From: an uncultured Clostridia bacterium
Lineage (GTDB): Bacteria; Bacillota; Clostridia; Christensenellales; CALMFG01
Direction: 5' to 3'
Assembly: GCA_937863465.1 (NCBI GenBank)
Contig: CALMFG010000004.1
Location: 1-32,625, forward strand
Length of the DNA: 32,625 nucleotides
Shown here: positions 17,623 to 26,857 of the stretch, one piece after another
Numbering within the stretch: the stretch's first letter is position 1
Layout of the letters: the number at the start of each line of letters is the position of its first letter
Notes under the pieces: generated by a model
The model's database searches: none
What the model was told of the DNA's origin: nothing
The model's input: only the letters and a program-made list of their open reading frames with translations
Translations under genes and position numbers: made by a program

Positions 17623-17949
17623 ATGGCGGGACAGACAAAGACGTTGACGAAGGGAAACTTTGAAAGTGAAGTTTTAAAAGCGGAAAAGCCCGTGCTGGTC
17701 GATTTTTGGGCCACATGGTGCGGACCCTGCCGCATGATTGCGCCCACCGTGGAAGAACTGGCCGAGGAATATGCAGGCAAAGTAGTGGTGGGCAAGGTGG
17801 ACGTTGACGAAAACCCCGAACTGGCGCAGGCTTACGGCGTGATGAGCATCCCGACGCTGATTCTGTTTAAGGACGGCAAGGTGGCCAACCAGAACGTCGG
17901 GCTGTCAACGAAACGGGCGCTGATCAAACTGATCGAGGATCATCTCTAG
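17623..17949 (+). CDS. trxA: Thioredoxin
   Basis: This 108-residue protein is a standard-length thioredoxin, the general cytoplasmic disulfide reductant recycled by thioredoxin reductase. The active site [10 protein letters not shown] lies at about residues 29-38 with the redox cysteines separated by Gly-Pro. The cis-proline segment [14 protein letters not shown] and the C-terminal helix are in place. GAAGGAGAAG precedes the ATG. No thioredoxin reductase is visible in the window. Confidence 0.97.
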   Translation: MAGQTKTLTKGNFESEVLKAEKPVLVDFWATWCGPCRMIAPTVEELAEEYAGKVVVGKVDVDENPELAQAYGVMSIPTLILFKDGKVANQNVGLSTKRALIKLIEDHL

Positions 17950-18014
17950 ACCACAGGCAAAAATAGAACGTGAAAAAGAGTGTGTTCCCAAGCATGGTTA
18001 CGCTGATAAGTAAC

Positions 18015-18043
18015 TTGACAAGCGGGAACGGCTATCTTATAAT
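18015..18043 (+). promoter_or_regulatory. Consensus sigma-A promoter of greA-lysS
   Basis: TTGACA (18015-18020) and TATAAT (18038-18043) match the consensus exactly with a 17-base spacer. The predicted start is near 18050, giving an untranslated leader of about 80 bases before greA. I see no clear terminator between trxA and this promoter. Confidence 0.85.
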
Positions 18044-18131
18044 TGCAAAATACAACATGGAAGGTTTTTCATACGAACGAATTTAGCTTAACTGATGAGC
18101 GACAATACTCAATCATGCGAAAGGAATTTGA

Positions 18132-18608
18132 ATGGCAAACGATGCAACCATTTTAACCGCTAAAGGGGTTAAAGAACTAGAGAACAGACTGGACTACTTA
18201 AAGACAACCAGACGCAGTGAAATCGCGGATCTCATTAAAGTGGCGCGTGAATTTGGCGACCTTTCCGAAAACGCCGAATATGACGAAGCCAAAAACGAAC
18301 AGGCCCGTGTGGAAGTTGAGATTGGCAATATCGAAAAAATGCTTCGCAACGCCGTTGTGGTGGACGAGGGTAAAGTTGACTTGCGCAAAGTCGGTGTCGG
18401 CACAACTGTGAAAGTATTTGATAAGACATATAAAGAGGAAATCGAATATCAGATTGTCGGTTCGGCCGAAGTGGATTTGAAGAAGAATAAAATCTCAAAC
18501 GAATCACCCGTGGGCAGTGCTCTAATCGGCCAGAAGGTGGGCGATGTAGTGACTGTTTCTACGCCCGGCGGGGATCTCATCATGGAGATTAAGGATATAC
18601 ACAGATAA
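18132..18608 (+). CDS. greA: Transcript cleavage factor GreA
   Basis: This 158-residue protein has the two GreA domains. An N-terminal antiparallel coiled coil includes [50 protein letters not shown], whose acidic DLSENAEYD tip reaches the RNA polymerase active site and promotes cleavage of backtracked RNA. A C-terminal FKBP-like domain contains the [16 protein letters not shown] segment. AAAGGA precedes the ATG. The greA-lysS pairing with a gap of only ten bases is common in Firmicutes. Confidence 0.98.
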   Translation: MANDATILTAKGVKELENRLDYLKTTRRSEIADLIKVAREFGDLSENAEYDEAKNEQARVEVEIGNIEKMLRNAVVVDEGKVDLRKVGVGTTVKVFDKTYKEEIEYQIVGSAEVDLKKNKISNESPVGSALIGQKVGDVVTVSTPGGDLIMEIKDIHR

Positions 18609-18618
18609 GGCAGGAAAA

Positions 18619-20124
18619 ATGGAGAACAACGAGCAGAACAGCAATGTCAACGCACCGATTGAAGATTTAAACGAACAAAAAATCATACGCCGGGAGAAAC
18701 TGGCCGAACTGCGCGAAGCGGGGCATGACCCGTACGCGGTGACCCGGTTTGATAAATCCCACAGCGCACAGGAGATTAAGGCGAATTTCGCTTCGCTGGA
18801 AGGCCAAACCGTCACGATCGCCGGCAGAATGATGCAGAAGCGCGTGATGGGAGCGGCCAGCTTTTTGCATCTGCTGGACGCCACCGACCGCATTCAGGTC
18901 TATGCGCGTCGGGATGTAATGGGTGAAGAACCGTATATGGCGTTTCGCAAGAAAACCGATATCGGCGATATCCTCGGCGTCAAGGGCGTTGTTTTCCTAA
19001 CCGAGAAGGGCGAGATATCCGTTAAAGCGGATGAGATACTTCTGCTTTCCAAATCGCTGAACCCGCTGCCCGAAAAGTTCCATGGCCTGAAAGACCCGGA
19101 CTTAAGATACCGTCAGCGGTATCTGGACCTCATCGTCAACCCCGAAGTGAAGGACGTGTTTATCGCGCGTTCCAAAATCGTTAAGTCTATCCGAAGCTAC
19201 TTAGATGGTCAGGGGTATATTGAAGTGGAAACGCCCATCCTGCACGGCACAGCCGGCGGCGCGGCGGCCAGACCCTTTATCACGCATCACAACACGCTCG
19301 ATATCGACATGTACCTGCGCATCGCGCTGGAACTGCATTTAAAGCGGCTGATTGTCGGCGGTTTTGAACGCGTATACGAGATTGGCCGTGTTTTCCGCAA
19401 CGAAGGCATGGACTATAAGCATAATCCCGAATTTACCATGATAGAGCTCTATGAGGCGTATGCCGATTTTGAGCGCATGATGGATATCACCGAAGGCATT
19501 ATCGTCAACGCCGCTAAGGAAGTTTTGGGCAAAACCGAAGTGACATGGCAGGGCGAAACGGTGGATTTATCGGCCGGATTCGCGAGAAAAACGATGATCG
19601 ACCTCGTGAAGGAAAAGACCGGCGCGGATTTCGGCGCGGCTAAAAATGACGCCGAGGCGATTGCTTTGGCCAAGAAGATTGGCCTGGAGACCAAAACGGA
19701 AAGCACACGCGGCGAACTGTTGTATGCCGCGTTTGAAGCGTTTGTTGAGGAAACCCTGTTTGCCCCGACCTTTGTCATCGACTATCCGGTTGAGATTTCT
19801 CCGCTGGCCAAGCGCAAAGCGAGTGACCCATGGCTGACCGAACGGTTTGAACTCTTTATCACTGGCCGCGAGATGGCCAATGCGTTCAGCGAGCTGAACG
19901 ACCCCATCGACCAGCGTGAGCGGTTTATGGAGCAGGCGCGTCAGCGCGCGGCAGGCGACGAGGAAGCGCAGATGATGGACGACGATTATGTTCAGGCGCT
20001 GGAATACGGATTGCCGCCGACCGGTGGAATGGGCATGGGCGTAGACCGTCTGGTCCAGCTTTTGACCGACAGCTATACCATCAGGGATGTGATTCTGTTC
20101 CCGACCATGAAACCCAGAGACTAG
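18619..20124 (+). CDS. lysS: Lysyl-tRNA synthetase (class II)
   Basis: This 501-residue class IIb synthetase charges tRNA-Lys. An N-terminal OB-fold anticodon domain ([24 protein letters not shown]) is followed by the catalytic domain. Motif 1 includes [19 protein letters not shown]. Motif 2 contains [31 protein letters not shown], and motif 3 is [29 protein letters not shown] precedes the ATG. It is transcribed from the greA promoter and ends before a strong hairpin terminator. Confidence 0.98.
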   Translation: MENNEQNSNVNAPIEDLNEQKIIRREKLAELREAGHDPYAVTRFDKSHSAQEIKANFASLEGQTVTIAGRMMQKRVMGAASFLHLLDATDRIQVYARRDVMGEEPYMAFRKKTDIGDILGVKGVVFLTEKGEISVKADEILLLSKSLNPLPEKFHGLKDPDLRYRQRYLDLIVNPEVKDVFIARSKIVKSIRSYLDGQGYIEVETPILHGTAGGAAARPFITHHNTLDIDMYLRIALELHLKRLIVGGFERVYEIGRVFRNEGMDYKHNPEFTMIELYEAYADFERMMDITEGIIVNAAKEVLGKTEVTWQGETVDLSAGFARKTMIDLVKEKTGADFGAAKNDAEAIALAKKIGLETKTESTRGELLYAAFEAFVEETLFAPTFVIDYPVEISPLAKRKASDPWLTERFELFITGREMANAFSELNDPIDQRERFMEQARQRAAGDEEAQMMDDDYVQALEYGLPPTGGMGMGVDRLVQLLTDSYTIRDVILFPTMKPRD

Positions 20125-20152
20125 ATTTCAGACTGCCGATAAAGGCTCAATC

Positions 20153-20179
20153 GTTTAATTTCCTTAAAAGAAATTAAAC
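20153..20179. repeat. AT-rich perfect inverted repeat downstream of lysS
   Basis: GTTTAATTTC (20153-20162) and GAAATTAAAC (20170-20179) form a perfect 10-bp stem with a 7-base loop (CTTAAAA), between the lysS stop and the main terminator. It lacks a GC-rich stem and a T-run, so it does not look like a terminator. It could stabilise a transcript 3' end or bind a protein; this is not determined. Confidence 0.6.
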
Positions 20180-20190
20180 TTACTTCGTCA

Positions 20191-20253
20191 AAAAAGCCCT
20201 GCAAACCAGTAACGTACACATAGTACGCGGACTGATTTTCAGGGCTTTGTTTT
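20191..20253. terminator. Bidirectional intrinsic terminator between lysS and the M16 peptidase
   Basis: AAAGCCCTG (20193-20201) pairs with CAGGGCTTT (20240-20248). Nested pairs are CAGT/ACTG (20207-20210, 20231-20234) and CGTAC/GTACG (20213-20217, 20223-20227). GTTTT follows on the + strand, and a run of Ts follows on the - strand (AAAAA before the stem), so the hairpin can end both convergent transcripts. The rest of the 210-base gap from 20125 to 20334 holds only this and the AT-rich repeat. Confidence 0.85.
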
Positions 20254-20334
20254 CCTCGTCTTGTGCCTTTCTTGACAGCCTGAATGCGATTAACCGAAGA
20301 ATTTTCCTAACGAAAGTGAGATGATTTTAAAACA

Positions 20335-21600
20335 TCATTCGCAGAGCTTGGCCAGCGCCTTCTTGTCGGCGATGTTGCCGATAAAGTCGGCATTCAGCGT
20401 GCTCATATCGAACACAGCGGGGATGATGCGGATGACATCGTCCATCGTCACTGCCGCAAGCTTTTGCAGGGTCTCCTCCTGGCTGTCCACGCGCCCCAGC
20501 AGGATTTGTGATTTTCCCATGGCCTGCATGCGGCTGCTGGTGCTTTCAAGGCTCAAAAGATAGTTGCCGTGAAGCTGGGTTTTGGAATTCAAAAACTCAT
20601 CTTCGGGGATACCGTCTTTTTTTATTTTCTCAATCTCTTCAAAGATGCGCGCCAGCGCTTTTTCGGCGGTCTTGGCGCCCGTTCCGGCGTAGATGCCGAA
20701 CATACCAGAGCCAACGTAAGAAGCAGGGTATGAGTAGACGCTGTAGACCAGCCCCAGTTCCTCGCGGATGGACTGGAACAACCGAGAGCTCATGGAACCG
20801 CCAAAGAGGTTGGAGAGCACCATATAGGCCATACGGTCGTCGCTGTCGTAGGAAAGGCCTTTAAAGCCCAGCGAGATATGGGTCTGCTCAATGCTTCGGC
20901 TGACAAAACGGGTGTTCTTTTTGGGCGAAAACTCAATAATCGGCGAAGCGGCATACTCCGAAGATTCGGGGTTTTTCACATCGCCGAAGTATTGCTCCAA
21001 CAGCGCAATCAGCTTGGGTTCGTCGATTTTGCCCGCCACCGAAATCACCATATTGTCAGGGTAATAGTGCCGTCCCATATAGTCGATAAGGTCTTTGCGT
21101 TTAAACCGCTTGACGTTTTCGGCGGGTCCGATGATGGGTTTGGAATAATCTGAACCCTCAAAGTAATCAATGGAGACCTGTTCCAAAGCCAGTTCGTCCG
21201 GCTGGTCATTGACCATCGCAATCTCTTCTAAAATAACATAGCGCTCTTTATCCAGTTCGCCTTCATCCAGAACCGCGTTCTTGACCAGGTCGGAAAGGAT
21301 ATCGACCGCCACTTCAGTATCATCCGAAACCACCTTGGCGTAGTAGCAGGTGGCGTCCTTGGCGGTGAAAGCGTTCACCTGTCCGCCGATTTTATCAAAC
21401 GCGATGGCGATATCCTTGGCGCTTCGCGTGGTAGTACCCTTAAAAAGCATATGTTCGATGACGTGGGAGATGCCGTTTTCCTTATCGTTTTCATAGACTG
21501 AACCGGTTTTTACCCAAACGCCAATGCTGACCGAATTGAAATGCGGAAGATTCTCCATCACTACCGTGATGCCGTTATGTAATCGATGTGTTTTAATCAT
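20335..21600 (-). CDS. M16-family zinc peptidase (processing-peptidase-like)
   Basis: This 421-residue protein belongs to the insulinase/M16 family (YmxG/MlpA/PqqL-like). The inverted zinc motif HVIEH lies at residues 46-50 within NGISHVIEHMLFKGT, and ILEEIAM at about residue 125 supplies the likely third metal ligand. The second M16 half has GLSYDSDDRMAYMVLSNLFGGSMSSRLFQSIREELGLVYSVYSY, the signature of the catalytic subunit type. No signal peptide is seen, so it is probably cytoplasmic. Substrates are not known. AAAGGAACC lies just before the ATG on the - strand. It stands alone here, divergent from cinA. Confidence 0.93.
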   Translation of the reverse strand: MIKTHRLHNGITVVMENLPHFNSVSIGVWVKTGSVYENDKENGISHVIEHMLFKGTTTRSAKDIAIAFDKIGGQVNAFTAKDATCYYAKVVSDDTEVAVDILSDLVKNAVLDEGELDKERYVILEEIAMVNDQPDELALEQVSIDYFEGSDYSKPIIGPAENVKRFKRKDLIDYMGRHYYPDNMVISVAGKIDEPKLIALLEQYFGDVKNPESSEYAASPIIEFSPKKNTRFVSRSIEQTHISLGFKGLSYDSDDRMAYMVLSNLFGGSMSSRLFQSIREELGLVYSVYSYPASYVGSGMFGIYAGTGAKTAEKALARIFEEIEKIKKDGIPEDEFLNSKTQLHGNYLLSLESTSSRMQAMGKSQILLGRVDSQEETLQKLAAVTMDDVIRIIPAVFDMSTLNADFIGNIADKKALAKLCE

Positions 21601-21639
21601 GCAGGTTCCTTTGTTGATTTTTTTAAATTTATGTAATAG

Positions 21640-21648
21640 AGTATATCA
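21640..21648 (-). promoter_or_regulatory. Possible extended -10 promoter for the M16 peptidase gene
   Basis: On the - strand TGATATACT (extended -10, TATACT at 21640-21645) lies about 40 bases upstream of the ATG. No well-spaced -35 is visible: the nearest candidates give spacers of 15 or 21. This is the only promoter-like sequence I see for the gene in the 117-base divergent gap with cinA. Confidence 0.35.
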
Positions 21649-21717
21649 CAAGCTAATGGCATACAATAACAAATTATTTGTGAAACATCAGTGATTAATC
21701 GGAACGGAGCAAAACAT

Positions 21718-22974
21718 ATGACATGCGAAATCCTGTCCATCGGAACCGAGCTTTTGATGGGCGACACGGTAAACACCAATGCTTCGGCTGTCGCCAAAGT
21801 GCTGGCCGACTTAAGTATCGATAGCTTTTACCAGACTGTGGTAGGGGACAATCCCGATCGGCTGAAAGCGGCGATTGAAACCGCGTTTTCCAGAGCCGAT
21901 ATGGTCATCACCACCGGCGGTCTTGGGCCCACATATGACGACATCACCAAGGAAATCGTGGCCGGGTATTTCGGGAAAAAACTGGTGCAGGACGAAAAAG
22001 CGATTGAGAGCATCAATCGGTTGTTTGATTCGCTGGGACGCCTCATGACCGAAAACAACCTGCGTCAGGCGCTGGTCATTGAAGGGTGCACGGTGCTGGA
22101 TAATGAATACGGACTTGCGCCGGGCATCTATTATGAGCAGGACGGCAAGACGGTGGTCATGCTGCCCGGCCCGCCCTACGAGATGGAACCTATGCTGAAA
22201 AACAAGCTGTTCCCTATCCTCGAACAGCGCTCGGGGTTCACATTGGTCTCTAAAAACATACGGATATTCGGCATCGGGGAATCCCGCGTGGAGGATACGC
22301 TGTATGACCTGATGACGAAGAGCACCAGCCCCACAGTGGCGCCCTACGCCAAACAGGGCGAGGTGACCGTGCGCGTGACGGCGCGGGCGATAAACCGCGA
22401 AGCGGGGCTGGAAATCGTCGATCCTGTGGTGGAGAAAATCCGCGCTATCTTCGGTGAGAACGTCTATGCGGTGGATACGCCGAACCTGCAGACCGCGCTG
22501 GTGGAAACGCTGAAAGCCAAGGGGCTGACCGTCGCAACCGCCGAAAGCTGTACCGGCGGACTAATCGCCAAGAAAATCACTGAGATTCCTGGGTCATCCG
22601 ACGTATTCGGATACGGCGTGGTCTCATACGCCAATGACGCCAAGATGAGCATTCTTGGCGTCAGCGAAAGCACGCTGAAAAAATGCGGCGCGGTCAGCCG
22701 CGAAACCGCCGCCGAGATGGCCGAAGGCATTCAACGATTAAGCGGTGCGGACATCGCCATTTCGGTCACGGGCATCGCTGGACCGGGAGGGGGAAGCGAA
22801 GAAAAGCCGGTGGGGCTAGTCTATATCGGCATCTGCGGGCCGAACGGCACCGAGACGCACGAGTTTCGCCTAAGCCGCGGACGGAAAGATGAACGCGCGG
22901 CCATCCGCGAAAACGCCAGTCAGAACGCATTATATCTGGCATTAAAAAAAGCAGAAGCAATCAAAAAAGCTTAA
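21718..22974 (+). CDS. cinA: CinA family protein (competence/damage-inducible, NMN amidohydrolase-type)
   Basis: This protein of 418 residues has two domains. The N-terminal MoCF-like domain (CEILSIGTELLMGDTVNTNA, TTGGLGPTYDDITKE, VMLPGPPYEMEPM) is associated with ADP-ribose pyrophosphatase activity in characterised members. The C-terminal CinA domain (TVATAESCTGGLIAKKITEIPGSSDVFGYGVVSYAN, ISVTGIAGPGGGSEEKPVGLVYIG) deamidates nicotinamide mononucleotide. I prefer ATG 21718, with CGGAG eight bases upstream, to the ORF track's GTG 21691, which adds nine unconserved residues. In many Firmicutes cinA sits between pgsA and recA. Here it is about 5 kb upstream of that pair. Confidence 0.93.
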   Translation: MTCEILSIGTELLMGDTVNTNASAVAKVLADLSIDSFYQTVVGDNPDRLKAAIETAFSRADMVITTGGLGPTYDDITKEIVAGYFGKKLVQDEKAIESINRLFDSLGRLMTENNLRQALVIEGCTVLDNEYGLAPGIYYEQDGKTVVMLPGPPYEMEPMLKNKLFPILEQRSGFTLVSKNIRIFGIGESRVEDTLYDLMTKSTSPTVAPYAKQGEVTVRVTARAINREAGLEIVDPVVEKIRAIFGENVYAVDTPNLQTALVETLKAKGLTVATAESCTGGLIAKKITEIPGSSDVFGYGVVSYANDAKMSILGVSESTLKKCGAVSRETAAEMAEGIQRLSGADIAISVTGIAGPGGGSEEKPVGLVYIGICGPNGTETHEFRLSRGRKDERAAIRENASQNALYLALKKAEAIKKA

Positions 22975-22999
22975 TGCGTTTTTCGCATCAAGCTTTTTA
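22963..22999. terminator. Bidirectional terminator between cinA and the MFS gene
   Basis: AAAAGCTT (22965-22972) pairs with AAGCTTTT (22990-22997) and ATGCG (22974-22978) with CGCAT (22984-22988), around a TTTTT loop with one A/C mismatch. TTTTTATT follows on + and TTTTTT on -, so both convergent genes can end here. The stem overlaps the cinA stop codon. Confidence 0.82.
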
Positions 23000-23017
23000 T
23001 TGTTGAAATACATGGGA

Positions 23018-24286
23018 TTATTCCGGCATCTCTTCCAGCTCGATATCCGCCGGATTGGTATGCACGGGGTGGTCGATTTTGACGAAGACGGCGACCGCCA
23101 GATTGGTCAGCGAGAGCGCCGCGGCGCCGTAGAATACATACTGCGGGCCAAAGTGCGTCCAGACGATGCCGCCGAGATAGGCGCAAAGGATACTGACCAC
23201 ATGGTCCATACTCATGCCGGTGGTCAGGGTATGCGTGATGTCCGTCTCGGATTTGGCAATGGCGCGTAAGTATGACACACGGATGATATCCATGCTCTCG
23301 CTCATCATATCCAGCACATACAGCCCATAGGCCAGAAATACGGGCAGACCGACCAGCGCGAGCTTACCCATGGCAAACATGCCGCTGACGACGCCGTAGA
23401 GCACATAGACGCCGATAAAGGTGATGGCGTCAAAATACAGCATCTTTTTAATGCCGATTTTATCGATATACCGTCCGACAGCCGGAATGAAGAACATGCA
23501 GGCAAAACCGCCCAGCATGTTAAGAACAGAAAGCGTATCTGCGCCCTTGGAGAGAATTTCGATGAGCACCCAAGGCCCGAAAACAAGTGCAATCTGCTTC
23601 TGTGCGCCATAGAGCACGGCCAGGATGTAATAGAACTTATAATCCTTATCAAATACCAGCTTGATTTTCCGGTGCGACTGCACGGCCGCGCCGATGCGTT
23701 TATTGAGAGTGATGAGCAGAATCAGCGCCACCAGCGTAAACGCGCCGGACAGAATGAAAATCCATTTAATTTTGGTGGTAAAGGAAAACAGTCCAAAGCG
23801 GAACCCGAAAAACACAATCAGCGCCGCTACCAGATTGAACGCGGTCTTCACCCCGCCAAAGGTACCCAGCCACCGCCCGATGGTCCGTTTGTCCTCGATG
23901 AGCGACATGCCGATGGATTTTTCCAAAGGAAAGAACAGGTGCATGCCCATTGAGTTGACGAACAGAAAGACGGCCATGACGGTAAACATGGGCGTTAAGA
24001 AACCCAGCGCCATGATGCCGAGAAAGGACAGCGTCTGCGCGATGACCGCGATACGGATATCGCCGAGATAGGACAGGACGGCGATGACCAGAAGGCTTAA
24101 TATGCCCGGCAGTTCACGCGGGAACTCGATCAGCCCGCGCTGGTAGGACGTGACCGAATAGGCGTCTTTAAAGTAGTTGGAGAACACCATGTTGGAAAGC
24201 CCCAGCGCCAGACTGACAAACGCCAGCGTAAAGATAAACAGAATGATGTTCTTGTTGTTGGTCTTGAAGAATTTTTTAATCATCAT
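23018..24286 (-). CDS. Major facilitator superfamily transporter, substrate unknown
   Basis: This 422-residue protein has about twelve hydrophobic helices and an MFS layout. The two six-helix halves are joined by a more polar stretch near residue 195-215 (LNKRIGAAVQSHRKIKLVFDKDYKF). The loop after helix 2 (YLGDIRIAV) and the corresponding second-half loop (GRYIDKIGIKK) resemble the degenerate G-x-x-x-D-R/K motif A of MFS proteins. Nothing identifies the substrate. The start MMIKKFFK has a weak upstream AAAGTGA. The gene is single, transcribed away from ftsK and ended by the shared terminator with cinA. Confidence 0.82.
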   Translation of the reverse strand: MMIKKFFKTNNKNIILFIFTLAFVSLALGLSNMVFSNYFKDAYSVTSYQRGLIEFPRELPGILSLLVIAVLSYLGDIRIAVIAQTLSFLGIMALGFLTPMFTVMAVFLFVNSMGMHLFFPLEKSIGMSLIEDKRTIGRWLGTFGGVKTAFNLVAALIVFFGFRFGLFSFTTKIKWIFILSGAFTLVALILLITLNKRIGAAVQSHRKIKLVFDKDYKFYYILAVLYGAQKQIALVFGPWVLIEILSKGADTLSVLNMLGGFACMFFIPAVGRYIDKIGIKKMLYFDAITFIGVYVLYGVVSGMFAMGKLALVGLPVFLAYGLYVLDMMSESMDIIRVSYLRAIAKSETDITHTLTTGMSMDHVVSILCAYLGGIVWTHFGPQYVFYGAAALSLTNLAVAVFVKIDHPVHTNPADIELEEMPE

Positions 24287-24337
24287 ATATCGTCACTTTA
24301 AAATTTATTTTTGTCGGGTTGAATGATATCAGCGGAT

Positions 24338-24366
24338 ATTATATCATAGTTGAGACTGGCTGATAA
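24338..24366 (-). promoter_or_regulatory. Likely promoter of the MFS gene
   Basis: On the - strand TTATCA (24361-24366) and TATAAT (24338-24343) are 17 bases apart, in the divergent gap with ftsK. The -10 is perfect and the -35 matches four of six positions. It overlaps closely with the ftsK promoter region, so the two may compete. Confidence 0.55.
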
Positions 24367-24373
24367 AAAGTTT

Positions 24374-24402
24374 TTGTTGAATTTTAAAAACAAATGTATA
24401 AT
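24374..24402 (+). promoter_or_regulatory. Likely promoter of ftsK
   Basis: TTGTTG (24374-24379) and TATAAT (24397-24402) are separated by 17 bases, about 35 bases before the ftsK ATG. The -10 is perfect. The -35 box begins only eight bases from the opposing -35 of the MFS gene. Confidence 0.65.
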
Positions 24403-24437
24403 ATAGGTTAAGAAATAGAGATAGAGGTGGATATACC

Positions 24438-26852
24438 ATGCCTGCACAAAAAACGGGGTCTAAAACGGGTACACGTGAGCACACACAAAAAGGCAAAGCA
24501 AAGAAACCCAAGCATCCGCTGGCCAAGGAATTTCAGGGCGTCATTTTGATTGCACTGGCCATCGCGCTCGGCATTTCAATCTACTCGGGCGGTCTTGGAA
24601 TGGTCGGGGCATTCTTGAAGTCCCTGATGCTGGGCCTTACCGGTGTTTTCGCCTATGCGCTGGCACCGCTGCTGTTTATAATCGGCGTGTTTCTCATCGC
24701 CGATTTCAAGTCGCAAGCCTTTGCCAATTTAACAACGTTCTACATCATCGGCGCGTTGTCGCTGGCGTCGCTGATTCATACCATATCCTTTTCGTCGCTG
24801 GATTTAACCGATCGGTATTTCGCGTTTATCGGGCATTCCTATCTGGCCGGAACGGATCAGAATTTCGGCGGCGGCGCGATTGGCGCGCTTTTAAGCTACC
24901 CTATCAATCTCTGGATGGGTAAGACCGGATGTTATCTGGTCTTTATATTAGGCCTTCTGCTGTCGCTCATGGTCATCACCAATTTCTCCATCAAAGCGAT
25001 GGTGAAAAACCTGAAAGCCGCCGGCGCTTCGGCACGGCAGAATATCCAGGAAAGAAAAAGTGAACGGGCGGAGACGAGAAGCCGTGTGAATGCAAATCAG
25101 CTGAACAACTCGGCATTCTTGGAAGAGAATCCAACGAAGAAGAAAGAGATGTTTGTCTTTGAGGATAAACCGGGACTGGTGAAGCAGGACGGAGAGCTGG
25201 ATGAGATTGATCGGATATCCACGCGCGCCGACCGCGGGAAGCATCCGGTCATTGTGCCTGAGGAATTTGACGATTTTAGTGCGGCCAAAAATAACGAGCC
25301 GAGACGGGATATCAAAATCACCGACATGTATGATGCGCCGGACAGCGGGAAATCCGTGACTGGCGGCAGTGCAAATTCGGCGCTGGATGACGGCTTAAGC
25401 GAGATTGAGCCGTACGTAAAGCCGCCGTACGCCCTGCTGAACACGCCGCCGATAAAACAAGGCTCCAAGGCCAACGAGACTAAATTGCGCGAGCAGGCGC
25501 ATGTTCTGGAAGAAACCTTGCGTTCGTTCAACCTGGACGCCAAGGTGGTCAACATATGCCGCGGGCCGGTCGTGACGCGGTTTGAGGTGGTGCCTGCGCC
25601 GGGTGTCCGTGTTTCCAAAATCGTCAGTCTGGCCGATGACATCGCGCTGAATTTGGCGGCGCAGAGTATCCGTATCGAAGCGCCCATACCTGGACGCGCG
25701 GCCATCGGCATTGAAGTGCCGAACGAAGAGCTGACGACCGTTTATTTAAAGGAACTCATCGATTCTTCCGAATTTCGAAATACACAGAGTTATCTGACGT
25801 TCGGACTCGGCAAGGACATCACGGGCAAAAAGATTTTTGCCGATATTGCGCAGATGCCGCATCTGCTGGTGGCCGGAGCGACCGGCGCAGGAAAATCGGT
25901 CTGCATCAACAGCCTCATCATGAGCATCCTGTATAACGCATCACCTGAGGATGTGCGCATGATTTTGGTTGACCCCAAGGTGGTCGAGCTTTCGGTGTTC
26001 AATGACATCCCGCATCTGCTGGTGCCTGTGGTGACCGACGCCAAAAAGGCGGCCAGCGCCGTCAACTGGGCAGTGGTGGAGATGCAGCGTCGGTATCAGG
26101 TTCTGGCGGGCGAAGGCAGCCGGAACATCGACGAATATAACGAAAAAGCGTTTGCCGAAGGCGAAAAGAAGATGCCCAAGATCATCGTGGTCATCGACGA
26201 GCTGGCCGACCTCATGAAGGTTTCGGCGAGGGAGCTGGAGGATGCGATATACCGCATCGCCCAGTTGGGCAGAGCCTGCGGCATCCATCTGATTTTGGCG
26301 ACTCAGCGGCCGTCTGTGGACGTCATCACGGGCACCATCAAGGCCAACATCCCGTCCCGAATCGCGTTTGCGGTTTCTTCGCACACCGATTCACGCACGA
26401 TCATCGATATCGGCGGCGCGGAGAAGCTCTTGGGCAAGGGCGATATGCTGTTCTATCCGGCAGGCAAAGATCAGCCGGTGCGCGTTCAGGGGTGCTTTGT
26501 GACCAACGGTGAAGTCAACGCGGTGGCCGAATTCTTAAAATCCAGAAAAGCCAGCCCATATGACCGAAGCGCGGTGGAGGACATCAAAAACGGTGTGACC
26601 CGGGATGACGAAAACGGCGGAGCGGACGACGAAGCCGATGACCTGCTGCCAAAGGCAGTAGAGATTGTGCTGGAATATGAGCAGGCATCCATATCCATGC
26701 TCCAGCGGCGTTTGCGCGTGGGCTACGCGCGGGCTGCGAGACTGATTGACGAGATGGAGATTCGAAACATCGTTTCGCGCTCCGAGGGCCCAAAACCCCG
26801 GCAGGTACTCATCAGCTGGGAACAATATAACGATATGTTCAAAGGAAATTAA
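24438..26852 (+). CDS. ftsK: DNA translocase FtsK/SpoIIIE
   Basis: This 804-residue protein is a hexameric ATP-driven pump that moves chromosomal DNA through the closing septum or into a forespore. A basic N-terminus is followed by four or so membrane helices (about 34-185), then a polar, charged linker to about residue 330. The motor domain follows, with Walker A GATGAGKS at 480-487 and Walker B IIVVIDELADLM near 575. TQRPSVDVITGTIKANIPSRIAFAVSS is characteristic. The C-terminal winged-helix gamma domain (SISMLQRRLRVGYARAARLIDEME) recognises the polar KOPS/SRS DNA motifs. AGAGGTGG precedes the ATG. In Bacillus, a spoIIIE-like gene likewise precedes genes linked to pgsA-recA. Confidence 0.97.
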   Translation: MPAQKTGSKTGTREHTQKGKAKKPKHPLAKEFQGVILIALAIALGISIYSGGLGMVGAFLKSLMLGLTGVFAYALAPLLFIIGVFLIADFKSQAFANLTTFYIIGALSLASLIHTISFSSLDLTDRYFAFIGHSYLAGTDQNFGGGAIGALLSYPINLWMGKTGCYLVFILGLLLSLMVITNFSIKAMVKNLKAAGASARQNIQERKSERAETRSRVNANQLNNSAFLEENPTKKKEMFVFEDKPGLVKQDGELDEIDRISTRADRGKHPVIVPEEFDDFSAAKNNEPRRDIKITDMYDAPDSGKSVTGGSANSALDDGLSEIEPYVKPPYALLNTPPIKQGSKANETKLREQAHVLEETLRSFNLDAKVVNICRGPVVTRFEVVPAPGVRVSKIVSLADDIALNLAAQSIRIEAPIPGRAAIGIEVPNEELTTVYLKELIDSSEFRNTQSYLTFGLGKDITGKKIFADIAQMPHLLVAGATGAGKSVCINSLIMSILYNASPEDVRMILVDPKVVELSVFNDIPHLLVPVVTDAKKAASAVNWAVVEMQRRYQVLAGEGSRNIDEYNEKAFAEGEKKMPKIIVVIDELADLMKVSARELEDAIYRIAQLGRACGIHLILATQRPSVDVITGTIKANIPSRIAFAVSSHTDSRTIIDIGGAEKLLGKGDMLFYPAGKDQPVRVQGCFVTNGEVNAVAEFLKSRKASPYDRSAVEDIKNGVTRDDENGGADDEADDLLPKAVEIVLEYEQASISMLQRRLRVGYARAARLIDEMEIRNIVSRSEGPKPRQVLISWEQYNDMFKGN

Positions 26853-26857
26853 CGAAA

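Noticed and set aside
21691-21717. GTG 21691 as the cinA start
   Set aside because: It lacks a ribosome binding site and adds residues outside the family. ATG 21718 has CGGAG at good spacing.
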